NCBI GenBank assembly: GCA_021154985.1
Contig: JAJNQE010000004.1
Location: forward strand, 1 to 7,933
Origin: Hydrogenophaga sp.
GTDB taxonomy: Bacteria > Pseudomonadota > Gammaproteobacteria > Burkholderiales > Burkholderiaceae_C
Reading direction: 5' to 3'
Length of the DNA stretch: 7,933 bases
The notes under the pieces were generated by a model that saw only the letters and a list, made by a program, of their open reading frames with translations, had not been told where the DNA came from and ran no database searches. The translations under genes and the position numbers were made by a program. Below, piece by piece: positions 1 through 7,120 of this stretch; position 1 is the first letter of the stretch, and each line of letters opens with the position of its first letter.

Positions 1-938
1 CTGTTAATGCGCGCATAGCGGCGGTCCACCAGCTCCTTGACCTTGAGGTCGGCGACCTGGCGCCACGCGTCGCCCAAGGCTCGCTTGAGAAACGCCGCCA
101 TCTGTTTGTGGTCGCGGTGCGCGCCACCCACGGGTTCGTTCACGATCTTGTCCACCAGGCCCAGCGCCTTGAGGCGGTGCGCGGTGATGCCCAGGGCATC
201 GGCCGCGTCGCTGGCGCGGTCGCTGGTTTTCCAGAGGATGGACGCACACCCTTCCGGGCTGATCACGGAGTACACCGAGTACTGCAGCATGAGCACCTGG
301 TCGGCCACGGAAATGGCCAATGCGCCGCCCGAGCCACCCTCACCAATGATGGTGGAGATGATGGGCACTTCGAGCTGCGCCATCTCGAAGATGTTGCGGC
401 CGATGGCTTCGGACTGGCCACGCTCTTCGGCGTCGATGCCCGGGTAGGCGCCGGGCGTGTCCACAAAAGTGAAGACCGGCAGGCGGAATTTCTCGGCCAG
501 CTTCATCAGGCGCAGCGCCTTGCGATAACCCTCGGGCTTGGTCATACCGAAGTTGCGCAGACCCCTTTCTTTGGTGTCGCGGCCCTTCTGGTGGCCCAAC
601 ACCATGCACGGCTGGCCATTGAAGCGGGCCAGGCCACCGACGATGCTCAGGTCATCGGCAAAATGGCGGTCACCGTGCAACTCGACGAAGTGCGTAAAGA
701 TTTCGCGCACGTAGTCCAGCGTGTATGGACGGTCGGCGTGGCGCGCGATCTTGGTGATCTGCCACGGTGTGAGGTTGCTGTAGATGTCTTTGGTGAGTTG
801 CAGGCTCTTGCCGGCGAGTTGCTCGATTTCTTCGGAGATGTCGACCGCGGATTCAGTCTGCACATAGCGCAGTTCCTCGATCTTGGTTTCGAGTTCGGCA
901 ATGGGCTGCTCGAAATCGAGAAAGTTCTTTTTGGCCAA
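1..938 (-). CDS. accA: Acetyl-CoA carboxylase carboxyltransferase subunit alpha, 3' end cut by window edge
   Basis: AccA pairs with AccD to form the carboxyltransferase that moves CO2 from carboxybiotin to acetyl-CoA, making malonyl-CoA for fatty-acid synthesis in the cytoplasm. The translation opens LAKKNFLDFEQPIAELET, the usual AccA N-terminus with its coiled-coil helix. It carries TPGAYPG at residues 161-167 and the glycine-rich GEGGSGGA at 199-206, which shapes the crotonase-fold oxyanion hole, followed by the conserved stretch around SVISPEGCASILWKTSDRA. The last visible codons read RRYARIN, so 312 codons are present against a usual 315-325 and only a few C-terminal codons are missing. 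The start is TTG at 936-938; no in-frame ATG fits the conserved N-terminus, and an AGGAG Shine-Dalgarno lies six bases upstream. It is last of three co-directional genes after cysS and the glycosylase, but a 107-base gap leaves room for its own promoter. Confidence 0.97.
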   Translation of the reverse strand, partial: MAKKNFLDFEQPIAELETKIEELRYVQTESAVDISEEIEQLAGKSLQLTKDIYSNLTPWQITKIARHADRPYTLDYVREIFTHFVELHGDRHFADDLSIVGGLARFNGQPCMVLGHQKGRDTKERGLRNFGMTKPEGYRKALRLMKLAEKFRLPVFTFVDTPGAYPGIDAEERGQSEAIGRNIFEMAQLEVPIISTIIGEGGSGGALAISVADQVLMLQYSVYSVISPEGCASILWKTSDRASDAADALGITAHRLKALGLVDKIVNEPVGGAHRDHKQMAAFLKRALGDAWRQVADLKVKELVDRRYARIN

Positions 939-944
939 GGTGGA

Positions 945-949
945 CTCCT
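945..949 (-). promoter_or_regulatory. Ribosome binding site that fixes the accA TTG start
   Basis: The minus strand reads CAGGAGTCCACCTTGGCC here. The AGGAG core lies six bases before the TTG, ideal spacing, and no ATG or GTG at this point would give the conserved AKK N-terminus. This makes the rare start codon credible and not an annotation artefact. Confidence 0.8.
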
Positions 950-974
950 GTGGTCTTGTGGTGCGGGGCTCTGT

Positions 975-992
975 GCCTGACGTTCGTCAGGC
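975..992. repeat. Perfect inverted repeat upstream of accA
   Basis: GCCTGACG and its exact complement CGTCAGGC are separated by two bases, in the gap between the glycosylase stop and the accA start, 37 bases upstream of the TTG. As RNA it would fold as a 7-bp stem with a 4-base loop. No T-run follows on the minus strand, so a classical intrinsic terminator is not supported. It could be an operator, a weak terminator or a structured accA leader; the sequence alone does not decide. Confidence 0.55.
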
Positions 993-996
993 CACG

Positions 997-1008
997 GGGC
1001 CATGGCCC
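997..1008. repeat. 12-bp perfect palindrome GGGCCATGGCCC upstream of accA
   Basis: This self-complementary 12-mer lies only four bases from the inverted repeat at 975-992, so two dyads sit side by side in the 107-base gap before accA. Short GC palindromes are not rare in GC-rich DNA; the pairing of two is what makes it worth noting. Function is unknown. Confidence 0.4.
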
Positions 1009-1045
1009 GACTGCTGCGGGCTCTGCTTCAACGACGTGTTCGGGA

Positions 1046-1695
1046 TCAGTAGGCGACGGGGGCCGGATCGAGAGAGCGCCAAATATACCAAGTCGCCACG
1101 CTGCTGAAAGGTGCCCAGGAACTGGCCACTTCGCGAATGTCGCTGCGGCTCACCGGCTCGCCAGAAAAGTAGCAACGGCTGATACCGTTCTGCAGACCAA
1201 TGTCGTCCAGCGGTAGTACGTTGGGCCGCATCAGGTGGAAAATGAGAAACATCTCGGCCGTCCAGCGGCCAATGCCGCGGATGGCCACCAGCTCGGCAAT
1301 GATGGCCTCGTCGTCCATCTCCGCCCAGTCTTTCACGTGCACCTGGTTGTTCGCAAAGTGCAGCGCGAGGTCTACCAGGTACTCGACCTTGCGCGCCGAC
1401 AAACCGGCCGCACGCATGTCGTCGACCTTGAGCTTGAGCACCTGCGCAGGCACCATTTTTTTGGGCAATACGGCAAAGCGGTCCCAGACCGATTGCGCGG
1501 CCTTCACAGAAATCTGCTGTCCCACGATGCTGCGCGCGAGCGTGACGAACGCATCCCCGCGCGACTGCAGGCTCACGCCACCGTGCTGCGGAATGAGCTT
1601 CTTCATGACGCGGTCGCGCTTCATCAGGTGGCGGCAAGCCTCCATCCAGTAGTCGGGCGCGTCCGGCCCCACATCCGGCAACACAGAGGTGGCCA

Positions 1696-1696
<1 letters not shown>
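1046..1696 (-). CDS. DNA-3-methyladenine glycosylase II, short AlkA-type, HhH-GPD superfamily
   Basis: This base-excision repair enzyme removes alkylated purines such as 3-methyladenine from DNA. The 216-residue product shows the family marks in order: SIVGQQIS at 56-63, a helix-hairpin-helix with the GIGRWTAEMF turn at 141-150, then LPLDDIGLQ at 161-169. The second Asp there (165) aligns with the catalytic Asp of E. coli AlkA (Asp238, in LPDDYL). The C-terminus ATWYIWRSLDP...PVAY is typical of betaproteobacterial homologues. It is shorter than E. coli AlkA (282 residues) and lacks the N-terminal TBP-like domain, so it is a minimal HhH-GPD form like the yeast Mag1 type. ATG at 1694-1696 overlaps the cysS TGA by one base (TGATG), implying translational coupling. 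No Ada box or other alkylation-response site was seen, so it is probably made constitutively with cysS. Family is certain; substrate range is inferred. Confidence 0.93.
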
Positions 1697-3084
<1,388 letters not shown>

Positions 3085-3155
3085 GTCGGGAAAGCGGGCA
3101 CGGAATCAGCGCTGCGAAACGGGGTGGAAAACCTGACGCGGCAGCTGGTGCGGCC

Positions 3156-3174
3156 GGCCTGTGTCACACAGGCC
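3156..3174. promoter_or_regulatory. 19-bp perfect palindrome in the cysS/TPR divergent region, possible operator
   Basis: Two 9-base arms, GGCCTGTGT and ACACAGGCC, flank a single central C. The dyad lies 71 bases upstream of the cysS start and about 55 bases upstream of a possible -10 element for the TPR gene. Tight symmetry with almost no spacer is more typical of a dimeric regulator site than of an RNA hairpin, although a folded cysS leader is also possible. No T-run follows in either direction. I cannot name a regulator. Confidence 0.5.
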
Positions 3175-3227
3175 ACGCGGGGTGCTGCTGGCGGTCCGGA
3201 TCGGCCATGAGAAACAGACCCCTCAGA

Positions 3228-3244
3228 TACAATCCGTCAGTATA
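3228..3244. promoter_or_regulatory. Possible back-to-back -10 elements of divergent promoters
   Basis: TACAAT at 3228-3233 on the plus strand is a 5/6 match to the sigma-70 -10 box, and TATACT (complement of 3239-3244) is a 5/6 match on the minus strand. Both lie in the only AT-richer patch of the cysS/TPR gap. Neither has a convincing -35 box at 17 bases. If used, they would give a leader of about 105 bases for the TPR gene and about 150 bases for cysS. This is a weak prediction. Confidence 0.3.
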
Positions 3245-3248
3245 TCCA

Positions 3249-3279
3249 GCCCGGTGCAGCGTGCCATGCAGCGCCGGGC
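3249..3279 (+). other. Possible leader hairpin before the TPR gene
   Basis: GCCCGGTGC (3249-3257) pairs with GCGCCGGGC (3271-3279) over nine base pairs, one of them G-U in RNA, around a 13-base loop. It lies 65 bases before the chosen TPR start, inside the leader predicted from the candidate -10 box. No U-run follows, so it is not a standard terminator. It could stabilise the mRNA, attenuate, or be a chance GC fold. Confidence 0.35.
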
Positions 3280-3336
3280 CTTCGATCAACGTGTCGCTGG
3301 ATGCAACCGTCTTTCGGTGGCCCAGGTTCGCTCTCC

Positions 3337-3340
3337 GAGG
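3337..3340 (+). promoter_or_regulatory. Probable Shine-Dalgarno for the TPR gene
   Basis: CCGAGGTCCC directly precedes the ATG at 3345. The GAGG core is four bases from the start, slightly close but the best site nearby. It favours this ATG over the in-frame ATG at 3207, whose extra 46 residues look like translated leader, and over the ATG at 3411, which has no clear site. Confidence 0.45.
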
Positions 3341-3344
3341 TCCC

Positions 3345-4418
3345 ATGTCCCACCCTGTGAATCTTCCAACCACTTTGCGTGGTACCGCCTCTTCCGTGGC
3401 CCGCTCCGGCATGGCCTCGCGCCTGCGTCGCCTGGCGGTGGTGTTGGCCTTGGGTCTGGGCACATCGATGGCCTGGGCGCAAACCGAGGACTACGCCGAA
3501 GTCAACCGCCTGCTGCGCAGCGGCCAACTGGCCGAGGCCCTGGCCAAGGCCGATCAGTACCTGGTGGGCAAGGCGCGCGATCCGCAGATGCGCTTCCTCA
3601 GGGGCGTGATCCTCACCGAGAGCGGCAAGACGCAAGATGCGATTGCCACCTTCAGCAAGCTCACCGAAGACTACCCAGAGCTGCCGGAGCCTTGCAACAA
3701 CCTGGCCGTGCTCTATGCCGGCCAGAGCCAGTTCGACAAGGCGCGCGCTGCGCTCGAAATGGCGATCCGCACCAACCCCAGCTACGCCACCGCGCACGAA
3801 AACTTGGGCGATGTATACGCCAAGCTGGCCAGCCAGGCCTACAGCAAGGCCCTGCAGCTCGACGGCACCAACCCCGCTGTGGCGCCCAAGCTCAGCCTGA
3901 TCCGCAACCTGTTCGCAGCCGATACCCGCCCGGGTGCCGCCGCGTCGGTGGCCGCCGCTTCGGCCACGGCCAAACCGGCCAGCCCGGCACCTGCGGCACC
4001 GGTGGCTGCTGCGACCAAGCCCGCCGTTCCCGCTGCAGCACCTGCTGCAGCACCCGTCGCGCCAGCCGGGGCGGCCGATGCCCAGCGCGAGGTGGAAGCC
4101 GCCGTACGCACCTGGGCCGGGGCATGGTCGTCCAAAGACATGAGCGGCTACCTCGGCGCCTACGCCAGCAGCTTCGCGCCGCCCGGCGGTCAGGCTCGCA
4201 AGGCCTGGGAGGCCGACCGCCGCGCCCGCATCGAGCCGCGCGCCCGCATCGGGGTCGACGTGAGCAACCTGGAAGTCACCGTGGAAGGTGACAAGGCCAC
4301 GGCCCGCTTCCGCCAGGACTACACCTCGGACACCCTGAACGTCACCAGTCGCAAGACGCTCGACATGGTCAAGAGCGGCAACCGCTGGCTGATCGTGCGC
4401 GAATCCACGGGCTCTTGA
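3345..4418 (+). CDS. Exported TPR protein with C-terminal NTF2/SnoaL-like domain
   Basis: No specific function is known to me. From the ATG at 3345 the product has 357 residues. A basic stretch (SRLRRL) and hydrophobic core end in SMAWA-QTED, a good Sec signal peptide cleaved after residue 45. The n-region is long; the ATG at 3411 would give a textbook 23-residue signal. About four TPR-like helical pairs follow (roughly 48-178, for example NRLLRSGQLAEALAKAD and EPCNNLAVLYAGQSQFDKA), then an Ala/Pro-rich linker (about 192-245) containing a 12-base tandem DNA repeat at 4032-4054. The C-terminal domain (about 248-357, AAVRTWAGAWSSKDMSGYL to NRWLIVRESTG) looks NTF2/SnoaL-like. Its TGA overlaps the ATG of the L,D-transpeptidase gene by one base, so the two are probably coupled. 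TPR plus export suggests a periplasmic scaffold, perhaps for its neighbour; this is inference. Confidence 0.85.
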   Translation: MSHPVNLPTTLRGTASSVARSGMASRLRRLAVVLALGLGTSMAWAQTEDYAEVNRLLRSGQLAEALAKADQYLVGKARDPQMRFLRGVILTESGKTQDAIATFSKLTEDYPELPEPCNNLAVLYAGQSQFDKARAALEMAIRTNPSYATAHENLGDVYAKLASQAYSKALQLDGTNPAVAPKLSLIRNLFAADTRPGAAASVAAASATAKPASPAPAAPVAAATKPAVPAAAPAAAPVAPAGAADAQREVEAAVRTWAGAWSSKDMSGYLGAYASSFAPPGGQARKAWEADRRARIEPRARIGVDVSNLEVTVEGDKATARFRQDYTSDTLNVTSRKTLDMVKSGNRWLIVRESTGS

Positions 4419-5884
4419 TGGCGGGTCGGAGGATGGGCCAGCGCGGTCATGCCGGTGTGCCTCCGGGGGCACCCGGCGTTGGCCTGGGTGCGAACCGGCG
4501 CGTGGTGTGGGCCCTGGGCGCTGTGGCGGTCGCCGCGCTGCTGGCGGTGGGCATCGACAGTGTCCGACCAGACCGCGGCCTGACCAGCGCCAGTGAATCG
4601 CTCGACGCCACCGAGCCCTCGCTGCTCAACCAGGCGATGGCGCGCGTCCAGGACGCTGCCCGCAGCCAGGTGCCCGCCAACCCATCGGGCCTGGAAACCA
4701 GCAGCCTCACGCAGACACGCCTCAACGAGGTCAAGCCCCTGCTCGGTCAGGCAGAAGCGCGCTTGATCGGGATCTACCAGCTCATCAGCCAGGGCCAACA
4801 CCGAGAAGCGCTCGCGCTGGCCGACCGGCTGGTCAAGGATCACCCCAACTTTCAGCTCGCGCACCTGGTGCACGGTGATCTGCTGAGCCTGCAGGCGCGA
4901 CCGGTGCGCCAGTTGGGTGATGTGCCCGACACCAAGGCCCTGGCCGCCAGCCAGCAACTCTCCACCCTGCGGGAAGAATCGCGCCGCCGCCTGCTGGCCC
5001 TGACCGAACGCCCTCCCGAGGGCAGCATCCCCACCCAGTTCCTCGCGTTGGCACCGCAAAGCCGCCACGCCATCGCCATCGATGCATCGCGCTCGCGGCT
5101 GTACCTGTTTGAAAACCTCAATCCGGCGCGCTCCAGTCCGGGCGATGATCGCCAGCCCAAGCTCAAGCTGGTGGGTGATTTCTACATTTCGGTGGGCCTC
5201 TCGGGCATCGAAAAATCGGTGGAAGGTGACAAGCGCACGCCGCTGGGCGTGTACTACATCACTAGCAACCTCAACCCGGCCGACCTGCCCGATCTGTATG
5301 GCGTGGGCGCCCTGCCCATCAACTACCCCAACCCGCTCGACGTGCAACGCGGCAAGACCGGCAGCGGCATCTGGCTGCACGGCACACCCAGCGACCAGTT
5401 CGTGCGCGCACCGCAGGCGTCCGACGGCTGCGTGGTGCTCTCCAACCCCGATCTGGAGCGCCTGCTGGGCACGGTGCAGATCCGCACCACGCCGGTGGTG
5501 ATCGCGCCCGAGTTGCAATGGGTTCAACCCGACGCGTTGAGCAGCGACCGGGTGCAATTTGAGAGCGTGCTCGAAGCCTGGCGCCGCAGCCGCAGCGAAG
5601 GGAATCTGGCCGAGCTCAAAGGGTTTTATTCCAGCCGCTTTTCAAACCAGGGGCGTGATCTGGCTCAATGGTGGCCCCGTGTGGAGGGCGAGTTGCGCAG
5701 CACCGGCCCGCGCGAGCTCGCCATCAAGGACCTGTCGGTCCTGCGGTGGAACGACACCGACGACACCCGCGTCGTCACCTTCGGCGAAGTTGCCGCGGGC
5801 CAGACCCGCGGCGTCACCAAACGCCAATACTGGATCCGCGAAAACGATCGCTGGACCATCTTTTTCGAAGGAACCATCGGATGA
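4418..5884 (+). CDS. Membrane-anchored L,D-transpeptidase (YkuD domain) with TPR-like and NTF2-like flanks
   Basis: L,D-transpeptidases act in the periplasm on tetrapeptide stems, forming 3-3 peptidoglycan cross-links or attaching proteins or D-amino acids; some related YkuD enzymes hydrolyse instead. The 488-residue product has a hydrophobic segment at about 29-46 after a basic stretch (NRR), likely an uncleaved anchor. A TPR-like pair follows at about 116-160 (ISQGQHREALALADRLVKDHP). The YkuD domain spans about 217-363, beginning HAIAIDASRSRLYLFE, with His321 in WLHGTPSD and Cys338 in ASDGCVVLSN as the expected catalytic pair. The classical SHGC motif reads SDGC here. The tail (379-488, ending DRWTIFFEGTIG) is NTF2/SnoaL-like and resembles the tail of the upstream gene. 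ATG 4418 overlaps the upstream stop; a second ATG at 4433 has GGAGG directly against it, too close to be ideal. The ATGA at 5881-5884 couples it to ppiA. Which reaction it performs cannot be told. Confidence 0.92.
   Translation: MAGRRMGQRGHAGVPPGAPGVGLGANRRVVWALGAVAVAALLAVGIDSVRPDRGLTSASESLDATEPSLLNQAMARVQDAARSQVPANPSGLETSSLTQTRLNEVKPLLGQAEARLIGIYQLISQGQHREALALADRLVKDHPNFQLAHLVHGDLLSLQARPVRQLGDVPDTKALAASQQLSTLREESRRRLLALTERPPEGSIPTQFLALAPQSRHAIAIDASRSRLYLFENLNPARSSPGDDRQPKLKLVGDFYISVGLSGIEKSVEGDKRTPLGVYYITSNLNPADLPDLYGVGALPINYPNPLDVQRGKTGSGIWLHGTPSDQFVRAPQASDGCVVLSNPDLERLLGTVQIRTTPVVIAPELQWVQPDALSSDRVQFESVLEAWRRSRSEGNLAELKGFYSSRFSNQGRDLAQWWPRVEGELRSTGPRELAIKDLSVLRWNDTDDTRVVTFGEVAAGQTRGVTKRQYWIRENDRWTIFFEGTIG
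5868..5872 (+). promoter_or_regulatory. Shine-Dalgarno for ppiA inside the L,D-transpeptidase gene
   Basis: GAAGGAACCATCGG precedes the ATG at 5881, with the AAGGA core eight bases away. It lies within the last codons of the L,D-transpeptidase gene and selects this ATG, which gives an exact signal peptide, over upstream in-frame starts. Confidence 0.7.
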
Positions 5885-6576
5885 CCACACGCACCCCCCA
5901 CCCGCTGCGACGCGGCGTGCTCGCCGCCCTCGCTGTGGCCACCTCCCTGGCCTGGCTGCCCGCCTCGGCGCAGCCCGCCGCACCCCGCGTGAAGCTCACC
6001 ACCTCCATGGGCGACATCGTGCTGGAGCTCTACCCCGACAAGGCGCCCAAGACGGTCGAGAACTTCCTGCAGTACGTGAAAGACAAGCACTACGACGGCA
6101 CCGTTTTCCACCGCGTGATCAGCAACTTCATGGTGCAGGGCGGCGGCTTTGACGCCAGCTACAAGCAGAAACCCACCCGCGCGCCCGTGGCGCACGAAGG
6201 CCAGGCGGCCCTGCAGCGCGGTGGTCCGCGCAACACCGTGGGCACGGTGGCCATGGCGCGCACCAACGATCCGAATTCGGCCTCCTCGCAGTTCTTTATC
6301 AACGTCAAAGACAACGCGTTTCTGGACCCAACCATCATCCCGCCGGGCGATCCAGTGCCGCGTTTCGAGTACAACGGGCAGGTCTACGAAAACGTGCCGC
6401 GAGCCAATCTGGTGAACGCCGCACAGCTCTACGGCTACACCGTCTTCGGCAAAGTTGTCTCGGGCATGGACGTGGTCAACAAGATCAAGGAAACGCCCAC
6501 CGGCGCCGGTGGCCCGTTCCCCACCGACGTGCCCAAAACCCCCATCACCATCCTCAAAGCCACCCTGGAGAAATGA
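5881..6576 (+). CDS. ppiA: Periplasmic peptidyl-prolyl cis-trans isomerase, cyclophilin (PpiA type)
   Basis: Cyclophilins catalyse cis-trans isomerisation of Xaa-Pro bonds in folding proteins. The 231-residue product begins with a Sec signal peptide (RTPHPLRRG, hydrophobic core, cut after ASA at residue 30), which places it in the periplasm. The cyclophilin core follows: VKLTTSMGDIVLELYPDKAP, FHRVI at 76-80 with catalytic Arg78, FMVQGGGF at 83-90, MAR at 125-127 and SQFFINV at 136-142. Between FLDP (147-150) and YTVFG (186-190) it carries 35 residues where the neighbouring PpiB has nine, so about 26 extra residues (TIIPPGDPVPRFEYNG onwards) extend a loop near the active-site face. Its start codon overlaps the L,D-transpeptidase stop by four bases (ATGA). 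Co-expression with envelope enzymes fits a role in folding periplasmic clients, possibly its own operon partners; that last point is inference. Confidence 0.95.
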   Translation: MTTRTPHPLRRGVLAALAVATSLAWLPASAQPAAPRVKLTTSMGDIVLELYPDKAPKTVENFLQYVKDKHYDGTVFHRVISNFMVQGGGFDASYKQKPTRAPVAHEGQAALQRGGPRNTVGTVAMARTNDPNSASSQFFINVKDNAFLDPTIIPPGDPVPRFEYNGQVYENVPRANLVNAAQLYGYTVFGKVVSGMDVVNKIKETPTGAGGPFPTDVPKTPITILKATLEK

Positions 6577-6578
6577 CC

Positions 6579-7085
6579 ATGGCCAACCCCCAAGTCGAAC
6601 TGCATATCACCGGTCACGGTGTCATCACCGTCGAACTCGACGCCGAAAAAGCGCCCCTGTCTGCGGCCAACTTCCTGTCCTACGTGAACAAGGGCCACTA
6701 CAACAACACGGTGTTCCACCGCGTGATCCCCGGCTTCATGGTGCAAGGTGGCGGCTTTGAACCCGGCATGACCCAGAAGCCGACCGACGCCCCCATCAAC
6801 AACGAGGCCAACAACGGCCTGAAGAACGACACCTACACCTTGGCCATGGCACGCACCAGCGACCCGCACTCGGCCACCGCGCAGTTCTTCATCAACGTGG
6901 CCAACAACGGCTTTCTGAACCACACCGCACCCAGCGCGCAAGGCTGGGGCTACGCCGTGTTCGGCAAGGTGATCTCGGGCGCGGAGATCGTGAAGAAGAT
7001 CGAAGGCCTGCCCACCGGCCGCAAAGGTTTCCACGACGACGTCCCGAAGGACGACGTGGTGATCGAAAAAGCCGTCGCGCTGTGA
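6579..7085 (+). CDS. ppiB: Cytoplasmic peptidyl-prolyl cis-trans isomerase, cyclophilin (PpiB type)
   Basis: This 168-residue cyclophilin has no signal peptide and matches E. coli PpiB in length (164) and sequence, so it acts in the cytoplasm. Core motifs are FHRVI at 46-50 with catalytic Arg48, FMVQGGGF at 53-60, MAR at 90-92, AQFFINV at 101-107 and QGWGYAVFG at 121-129. It ends shortly after DVPKDDVVIEKAVAL. An ATG at 6573 overlaps the ppiA stop, but GGAG at 6567-6570 is only two bases from it and eight from the ATG at 6579. The second start also gives the usual MANPQV N-terminus, so I prefer it. It lies two bases after the ppiA stop and shares long stretches with PpiA, making a tandem pair of paralogues for two compartments. 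In E. coli ppiB also neighbours lpxH and is divergent from cysS. Confidence 0.96.
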   Translation: MANPQVELHITGHGVITVELDAEKAPLSAANFLSYVNKGHYNNTVFHRVIPGFMVQGGGFEPGMTQKPTDAPINNEANNGLKNDTYTLAMARTSDPHSATAQFFINVANNGFLNHTAPSAQGWGYAVFGKVISGAEIVKKIEGLPTGRKGFHDDVPKDDVVIEKAVAL

Positions 7086-7087
7086 TC

Positions 7088-7106
7088 CCGGGGGCTCGGC
7101 CCCCGG
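7088..7106 (+). terminator. GC-rich hairpin between ppiB and lpxH, weak terminator or mRNA-stability stem
   Basis: CCGGGGGC and GCCCCCGG form a perfect 8-bp stem around a TCG loop, two bases after the ppiB stop and 14 bases before the lpxH start. The strong stem resembles an intrinsic terminator, but the following bases (CAGTCCCTGCTCTG) contain no T-run. It is more likely partial attenuation or a 3' stability element that lowers lpxH expression relative to ppiB. It could also hinder ribosome access to lpxH. Confidence 0.5.
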
Positions 7107-7120
7107 CAGTCCCTGCTCTG

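Noticed and set aside
108..980. 290-codon plus-strand open frame opposite accA
   Set aside because: It mirrors the accA frame in the antisense direction, has no recognisable domain and lacks a ribosome binding site.
939..1045. accA-specific promoter
   Set aside because: A TTGAAG-like box exists on the minus strand, but at the right spacing the -10 position reads GGGCCA, so no sigma-70 promoter can be supported.
3207..3344. 46-residue N-terminal extension of the TPR protein from an upstream ATG
   Set aside because: The extension covers the candidate -10 box and leader hairpin, has no Shine-Dalgarno, and would bury the signal peptide more than 90 residues in.
4032..4054. Two copies of GCTGCAGCACC with 12-base period
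   Set aside because: It is a codon-level repeat within the Ala/Pro linker of the TPR protein, too short to be a separate genetic element.
3237..4472. 411-codon minus-strand frame opposite the TPR gene
   Set aside because: It is antisense to a gene with a clear signal peptide, TPR pattern and coupled downstream start; its sequence is compositional.
4319..5557. 412-codon minus-strand frame opposite the L,D-transpeptidase gene
   Set aside because: It is antisense to the YkuD catalytic domain and has no motif of its own.
5668..5880. 71-residue N-terminal extension of PpiA from an upstream in-frame start
   Set aside because: It lies inside the L,D-transpeptidase coding sequence. The ATG at 5881 has a well-placed AAGGA and begins an exact signal peptide.
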